From Candidatus Competibacteraceae bacterium (GTDB taxonomy: Bacteria > Pseudomonadota > Gammaproteobacteria > Competibacterales > Competibacteraceae), in the NCBI GenBank assembly GCA_003527885.1, contig DPWB01000204.1:1-10246 (forward strand): a DNA stretch of 10,246 nt. The letters run 5' to 3'. The notes beneath the pieces were generated by a model that was not told the origin of the DNA, did no database searches, and saw only the letters and a program-made list of their open reading frames with translations. Of this stretch, positions 6,933 to 10,246 are shown in pieces; the first letter of the stretch is position 1; each line of letters starts with the position of its first letter. Made by a program: the position numbers and the translations under genes.

Positions 6933-8357
6933 CTATCCAGGCTGTTGTTTCGCCAGCAGCCGCCCCAATATTTCGACGCCGACGGCCAACCTAGCATTCC
7001 ACGGATAGCCGCAGCAGATGCGTAAATAATTGCGATACAGACCTGAAGCGGAAAACAGATCGCCGGGCGTAAACGCCACGCTGGCGGCGATTGCCTCCCG
7101 ATGTAGGGCGTTGGCGTCGAAGCGCTCTGGTAATTCCACCCAAAGCACATAGCCGCCCTTGGGCCGAGAAATGCGGCAGCCCGCTGGAAAGTGCTCCGTG
7201 ATCGCCGCGCTGACGCATTGCACCTGCCGGGCCAGCGCCCGCCGCAGCGTTCGCAGGTGGCGGTCGTAACCACCCGATTCCATGAATTCCGCCACCACCT
7301 GCTGCGAAATGGGATTGGTGATTCCGTTGAGCAGCGCTTTTTGCAGATCGATCTCGCTTTTGTGACAACCTCCGGCGACGAAGCCCACGCGGATGCCCGA
7401 ACTCAAGGATTTGGAGAGCGAAGAGCACAGCATGACGTTGCCGGTTTCGTCGAAGGCCTTGAGCGGCGGCGGGCGCGGCCCCTCGAAATGGAAATCGCCG
7501 CTGATGTCATCCTCGATCACGGGAATATCGCGCTCGGCCAGCAGGCGGACGATGCGGCGTTTGTGGTCCTCTGGAATGGTGGTGCCCAGCGGGTTGTTGG
7601 CGTTGGGAATCAGCAGGCACGCGCGCACGGCGTCCAACCGGGTCGCCAGTTCCAGCGCTTCGACCGACAGCCCGAGTTGGGCGTGACAAGGAATCTCCAG
7701 TGCCTTCAAGCCCAAATTTTCCAGAATTTGCAGAAACACGAAATGGGTCGGCGATTCCACCGCCACCGTATCGCCAGGCTTGGTCACCACCCGCAGGCAT
7801 AAATTGATCGCTTCGGCGCAGGAATTAGTAATGGTGATTTCGGCCGGGTCGAGTACCTTGCCCCACTCCATCGAATGCTTGACGATCTGTCGGGTCAAGG
7901 CTGAAAGGTTATTGTGCGTCCAGGTATTGCCGGCGTCGGTCAAGAGTCTGGGATAACGCCGCGCCACTTGGCCGTAGAGTCGGAGGATGCGGGTAACTGG
8001 CAACAATTCCGGCGCGGGATAAGCGTTGCCGAACGGCACGAAGTCGCGGGAATCGTTGGCCCGCAGCACCGCCAGCAGGCGCTGGGTGACCGCCACATCG
8101 GTGGGCTGATATTCGATGGCGGCGGGCTGTGGTTCGGGCAACAGAAGCGACGGACCACCGACGAAATAACCTGCCTTCGGTCTGGCCTTTACCCATCCGC
8201 GATCTTCCAGTTGGCGCAAGGCTTGAACGACCGTGGAAATGGAAAGCTGCTTCTGTTCGGATAGGCGACGGATCGACGGCAGGCGGTCGCCCGGACGCAG
8301 CCGTCCTTTGGCGATCAACGCCGCCAGTTCGTCAGCCAAGCGTTCATACAGCATCAT
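6933..8357 (-). CDS. MocR-family regulator: GntR winged helix fused to aminotransferase domain
   Basis: Transcription regulator of 474 residues. The N-terminal GntR-type winged helix (about 3-68) shows GDRLPSIRRLSEQKQLS and a recognition helix in STVVQALRQLEDRGW. After a linker comes a fold-type I aminotransferase domain that binds PLP: NPLGTTIP with the cofactor-contacting Asn, IEDDISGDFHF with the Asp that pairs with the pyridine nitrogen, and LCSSLSKSLSSG with the Schiff-base lysine at K316. Both halves look intact. The aminotransferase domain resembles E. coli YdcR. Family knowledge: MocR proteins use PLP or its aldimine with a ligand as effector and often control a divergent gene. Here the divergent gene is a DUF2917/MOSC pair, so control of that pair and of itself is the natural guess. 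Start codons ATG 8357 and ATG 8354 are adjacent and no good ribosome site precedes them. Confidence 0.93.
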   Translation of the reverse strand: MMLYERLADELAALIAKGRLRPGDRLPSIRRLSEQKQLSISTVVQALRQLEDRGWVKARPKAGYFVGGPSLLLPEPQPAAIEYQPTDVAVTQRLLAVLRANDSRDFVPFGNAYPAPELLPVTRILRLYGQVARRYPRLLTDAGNTWTHNNLSALTRQIVKHSMEWGKVLDPAEITITNSCAEAINLCLRVVTKPGDTVAVESPTHFVFLQILENLGLKALEIPCHAQLGLSVEALELATRLDAVRACLLIPNANNPLGTTIPEDHKRRIVRLLAERDIPVIEDDISGDFHFEGPRPPPLKAFDETGNVMLCSSLSKSLSSGIRVGFVAGGCHKSEIDLQKALLNGITNPISQQVVAEFMESGGYDRHLRTLRRALARQVQCVSAAITEHFPAGCRISRPKGGYVLWVELPERFDANALHREAIAASVAFTPGDLFSASGLYRNYLRICCGYPWNARLAVGVEILGRLLAKQQPG

Positions 8358-8419
8358 GCTTGCGGTGTGCTAGGGGTGAGTTGGCCCATTCTGTGGAAAA
8401 GCGGCGCTGGCGGGCAGAC

Positions 8420-8449
8420 ACAGAACCCTGATTTTTCGACCGGTACAGT
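8420..8449. promoter_or_regulatory. Imperfect inverted repeat in divergent region, possible MocR operator
   Basis: ACAGAACC (8420-8427) and GGTACAGT (8442-8449) form an inverted repeat matching at 6 of 8 positions, with half-site centres 22 bp apart, about two helical turns. ACAG/CTGT (8445-8456) adds a second overlapping dyad. It lies between the divergent regulator and DUF2917 genes, where a dimeric MocR protein would be expected to bind. The repeat is seen; binding is inference. The rest of the 212-bp gap holds a weak -35/-10 pair for the + strand (ATGACA 8473, TGTAAG 8497). Confidence 0.35.
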
Positions 8450-8558
8450 AGCCTGTTTTCTCAACTGCGACCATGACAATTTTAACCGACTGTGGCTGTA
8501 AGGCTTCGGAGCAGATATCTATGCTGGGATTCCAAGCAGATCGCACGGCATTCTTGCC

Positions 8559-8564
8559 AGGAGG
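8559..8564 (+). promoter_or_regulatory. Ribosome binding site fixing the DUF2917 start
   Basis: AGGAGG lies 5 nt before ATG 8570. It decides the start, since the frame remains open to about 8492 but those residues do not look like the family. Confidence 0.8.
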
Positions 8565-8569
8565 TCGCC

Positions 8570-8896
8570 ATGAAGCTGACGCTGAGTTCCAAACCCTTTG
8601 TCCTACAACCCGATACGCTCGTCGGACTCCGGGGCGCCAAAAACGCCCGCGTGCGGGTCCTACGCGGTAGGTTATGGCTGACCGTGGAGGGAATGCGCCA
8701 GGATTTTATTTTGGAGCCGGGCAGCGCTTTTTTGTTTTCAAATAATGCCTTGGCATTGCTGGAAGCCAAGACGGAGTGCGAGCTGTTGCTGGAACCACGC
8801 CGTAAGCGCTTGCTGTTCCATGGCGATGGCCAAGGCAACGGAATAAGGGTCGAAAACGGCTGTGGCCTGTTTTCCAGCAAGCGGGGTGATGGTTGA
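8570..8896 (+). CDS. DUF2917 domain protein
   Basis: Small protein of 108 residues with no signal peptide or membrane segment. The pattern of the first 75 residues is that of DUF2917: LRGAKNARVRVLRGRLWLTVEGMRQD, then ILEPGSAFLFSN, a run of short beta strands like half a cupin barrel. In this family the RGRLWLT block is conserved; the biochemical role is unknown to me. The C-terminal third is basic (EPRRKRLL) and less conserved. It is the first gene of a + strand set divergent from the MocR regulator. Its TGA stop overlaps the next ATG (TGATG at 8894-8898), so translation of the MOSC gene is probably coupled to it. The strong AGGAGG site and the stop/start overlap suggest the two products are needed in similar amounts. 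Confidence 0.75.
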   Translation: MKLTLSSKPFVLQPDTLVGLRGAKNARVRVLRGRLWLTVEGMRQDFILEPGSAFLFSNNALALLEAKTECELLLEPRRKRLLFHGDGQGNGIRVENGCGLFSSKRGDG

Positions 8897-9549
8897 TGTG
8901 GACCGTGGATGGCTTATTCATTGGCGAAATTCGGATCATGGAGGCGACCGGCCATCGAACCGGCCTGTTCAAGGAACCGGTAGAGCGAGCGACGGTGCAA
9001 CGCCTGGGCCTGGTAGGCGACTACCAAGCCGACCGCCGCTACCACGGCGGCCCGGAGAAAGCGGTACACCACTATGCGCCCGACCACTATGCCCGGATCG
9101 CGGCGCGCTTCCCGGCGGCGGCGATACATGCCGCGCCGGGCGGGTTGGGCGAAAACCTTTCCAGCACCGGCATGACCGAACGGACGGTGTGCGTCGGCGA
9201 CCGTTACCGGCTGGGGGACAATGTGGAGCTGGAAGTTTCCCAACCGCGCACGCCGTGCTCGAAGATCAACCAACGCTTCGGCGAGGACGACTTGGCGCAC
9301 TTCGTGCTGGACGAACGCATCACCGGCTGGTACTACCGGGTGATCCAGGAAGGCGCGGTCGAGCGCGGCGCGCCCATCACCTTGCAAGCGCGACCCAACC
9401 CGGAACTGACCTTGGATTATTTCTGGACGGTGGTCAACCAGCACCGTCCCGACCCGCAAGAATTGCAGGCGCTGGCCGACGCCGTGGGCCTGACGGAAAG
9501 CTGGGTGAAGCGGCTGCACAACCGGGTGGCATTTCTGGAGCGAAGCTGA
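8896..9549 (+). CDS. MOSC-domain protein, YiiM-like
   Basis: Cytosolic protein of 217 residues, similar in size to E. coli YiiM (224). The N-terminal MOSC beta-barrel shows LGLVGDYQADRRYHGGPEKA and GGLGENLSS, and the conserved cysteine C121 in PRTPCSKI. MOSC proteins use this Cys to handle a molybdenum cofactor or a sulfur intermediate. The C-terminal 60 residues (TLDYFWTVVNQ to ESWVKRLHNR) are the '3-alpha' helical domain of the YiiM group. Family knowledge: YiiM and related YcbX, with molybdenum cofactor, reduce N-hydroxylated bases such as 6-N-hydroxylaminopurine; the natural substrate here is not known. ATG 8896 overlaps the upstream TGA; an in-frame TTG one codon earlier (8893) is a less likely start. 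It follows DUF2917 and precedes a broken kinase gene by 34 nt. Confidence 0.92.
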   Translation: MWTVDGLFIGEIRIMEATGHRTGLFKEPVERATVQRLGLVGDYQADRRYHGGPEKAVHHYAPDHYARIAARFPAAAIHAAPGGLGENLSSTGMTERTVCVGDRYRLGDNVELEVSQPRTPCSKINQRFGEDDLAHFVLDERITGWYYRVIQEGAVERGAPITLQARPNPELTLDYFWTVVNQHRPDPQELQALADAVGLTESWVKRLHNRVAFLERS

Positions 9550-9583
9550 TCGCTCGCGTTTTCGAAATGGCGGGCCTGTTGAG

Positions 9584-9990
9584 ATGATCGGGCAACTCTA
9601 TCGGGCGCGGCTGGAGGCACTGCTGGCCAGCGGCGAGCGCAAGATACTGGGGATCGTTGGACCGCCGGGTTCGGGCAAATCCACCCTCGCGCACCGCTTG
9701 CTCGACCATTTCGGCAAGCGAGCGGCGGCGGTTCCCATGGACGGTTTTCACCTCGCCAGCGGGGAACTGGCTCGTCTGGGCCGGGCTACGCGCAAGGGCG
9801 CGGAAGATACCTTCGATAGTGCGGGCTACGTCACCCTGCTGCGCCGCCTCAGGACGCAGCCGGCCGATGAATTGGCCGCTCGCCCCAAGCGGCGCGAGAC
9901 TGGGTTGCCCGAACCGACGACCCCAACGCGGCGCTGATCGAATCCACTAAATCACGAGCGCATGTCATATTCCGATGGGAAGGAAACTGA
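9584..9990 (+). pseudogene. P-loop nucleoside/nucleotide kinase-family gene with internal deletion and frame shift
   Basis: The N-terminal part reads as a kinase of the YggC / uridine kinase-like group: Walker A GPPGSGKST (residues 26-34), VPMDGFHL (50-57), then GAEDTFDSAGYVTLLRRLR. From about base 9869 the original frame gives a nonsense tail and stops at 9937. The family's C-terminal end resumes one frame back, from about 9871: GRSPQAARDWVARTDDPN, then ALIESTKSRAHVIFRW, ending at TGA 9988-9990. Intact relatives carry roughly 70 more residues between these blocks, including the VTEGNYLLL strand and the phosphate-binding Arg region, all missing here. The missing length must be 1 mod 3. Short GGCCG repeats (9862-9866 and 9874-9878) flank the junction. 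The product cannot be an active kinase. The start ATG 9584 has a poor ribosome site. Confidence 0.8.
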
Positions 9991-10038
9991 TAGTTCGCCA
10001 ACTTTACCCACAGTTCCGAAACCGAAATGAGAACAGAA

Positions 10039-10074
10039 AATCGAGTATTCACCTCCTTCTAAACCCACTCGATT
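10039..10074. repeat. 8-bp inverted repeat with 20-nt loop between the kinase remnant and the transposase
   Basis: AATCGAGT (10039-10046) and ACTCGATT (10067-10074) are perfect inverted repeats around a 20-nt loop. Read on the - strand, it lies just after the transposase stop and is followed by TTCTGTT, so it could be a weak terminator for that gene. The loop holds TCACCTCCTT (10049-10058) on the + strand, i.e. AAGGAGGTGA on the - strand, with no well-placed start codon after it. Confidence 0.45.
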
Positions 10075-10083
10075 CCCCACAAC

Positions 10084-10246
10084 TCAGCCGGGTGGGCTAA
10101 AAGCCTGTTGAGCGGCGGCGATACCGAGGGCGAAGGCATGGACTTTCTGTATTCCTTCCCAAATAGCTTTGGGGCCGGGGTGCCCATCGCGCGTGCGGCC
10201 CAGGAAGCCGCCGAAACCGGCGATGAGCCGGGTCATTTGGCCCAGT
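10084..10246 (-). CDS. IS4-like transposase, C-terminal end (rest outside window)
   Basis: Fifty-three residues ending at a TGA whose complement is 10084-10086; the frame is open to the window edge (last full codon 10245-10243). The pattern TRLIAGFGGFLGR, then DGHPGPKAIWEGIQKV, is the typical C-terminal tail of IS4-family (Tn5-like) DDE transposases, where a GG(F/Y)L.RK.DG.PG..T(L/I)W.G motif follows the last catalytic glutamate. The catalytic residues themselves are outside the window, so activity cannot be judged. The insertion-sequence end should lie between this stop and the kinase remnant. A candidate outer end is CTGATAGTTCGC from 9987, because Tn5-like ends begin with CTG, but no partner repeat can be seen here. 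Confidence 0.75.
   Translation of the reverse strand, partial: LGQMTRLIAGFGGFLGRTRDGHPGPKAIWEGIQKVHAFALGIAAAQQAFSPPG

Noticed and set aside
7191..7802. 203-codon open frame on the + strand opposite the MocR gene
   Set aside because: Mirror of the aminotransferase domain coding sequence; no family features.
9849..10052. 67-residue open frame on the - strand starting at GTG 10052
   Set aside because: The GTG is inside the AAGGAGGTGA motif itself, so the spacing is impossible, and most of the frame is antisense to the kinase remnant.

Overview
The window looks like chromosomal DNA from a high-GC gammaproteobacterium. The basis is the gene set (ApaG, a Lon-family protease, a YdcR-like MocR regulator, a YiiM-like MOSC protein), the strong Shine-Dalgarno sites and a typical proteobacterial heat-shock promoter. 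I cannot fix the genus. It is mostly well-packed housekeeping and stress sequence, with decay and a mobile element at the right edge.

Left part (1-3609, all +): the 3' part of a TrpB2-type tryptophan synthase beta chain; a soluble diguanylate cyclase with an intact active site and inhibitory site; a strong hairpin across the cyclase stop codon; an extended -10 promoter; then apaG and a class I SAM-dependent methyltransferase, 23 nt apart and probably co-transcribed.

Middle (3610-6926, +): a hairpin-rich gap, then a sigma-32-like heat-shock promoter in front of a complete Lon-family protease of 808 residues. Thirteen nt after lon, with its own strong ribosome binding site, lies an exported protein made of 39 uninterrupted pentapeptide repeats capped at both ends by cysteine pairs. 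The two are probably one heat-inducible transcript, which would link a cytoplasmic protease to a periplasmic beta-helix protein.

Right part (6927-9549): a MocR/GntR-aminotransferase regulator on the - strand converges on the pentapeptide gene. It is divergent from a translationally coupled pair on the + strand, a DUF2917 protein and a YiiM-like MOSC protein. The 212-bp divergent region has an imperfect inverted repeat that could be the regulator's operator.

Right edge (9550-10246): a P-loop nucleoside-kinase-family gene is broken by an internal deletion of roughly 70 codons. Its C-terminal end survives in another reading frame. Beyond it is the C-terminus of an IS4-like transposase on the - strand, entering from outside the window. 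Between them is an 8-bp stem with a 20-nt loop; on the + strand the loop carries the exact 10-nt anti-Shine-Dalgarno tail of 16S rRNA. I see no tRNA, rRNA or CRISPR array, and no clear novel defence system. The least explained items are the lon-pentapeptide operon, the putative MocR operator and the anti-SD stem-loop.
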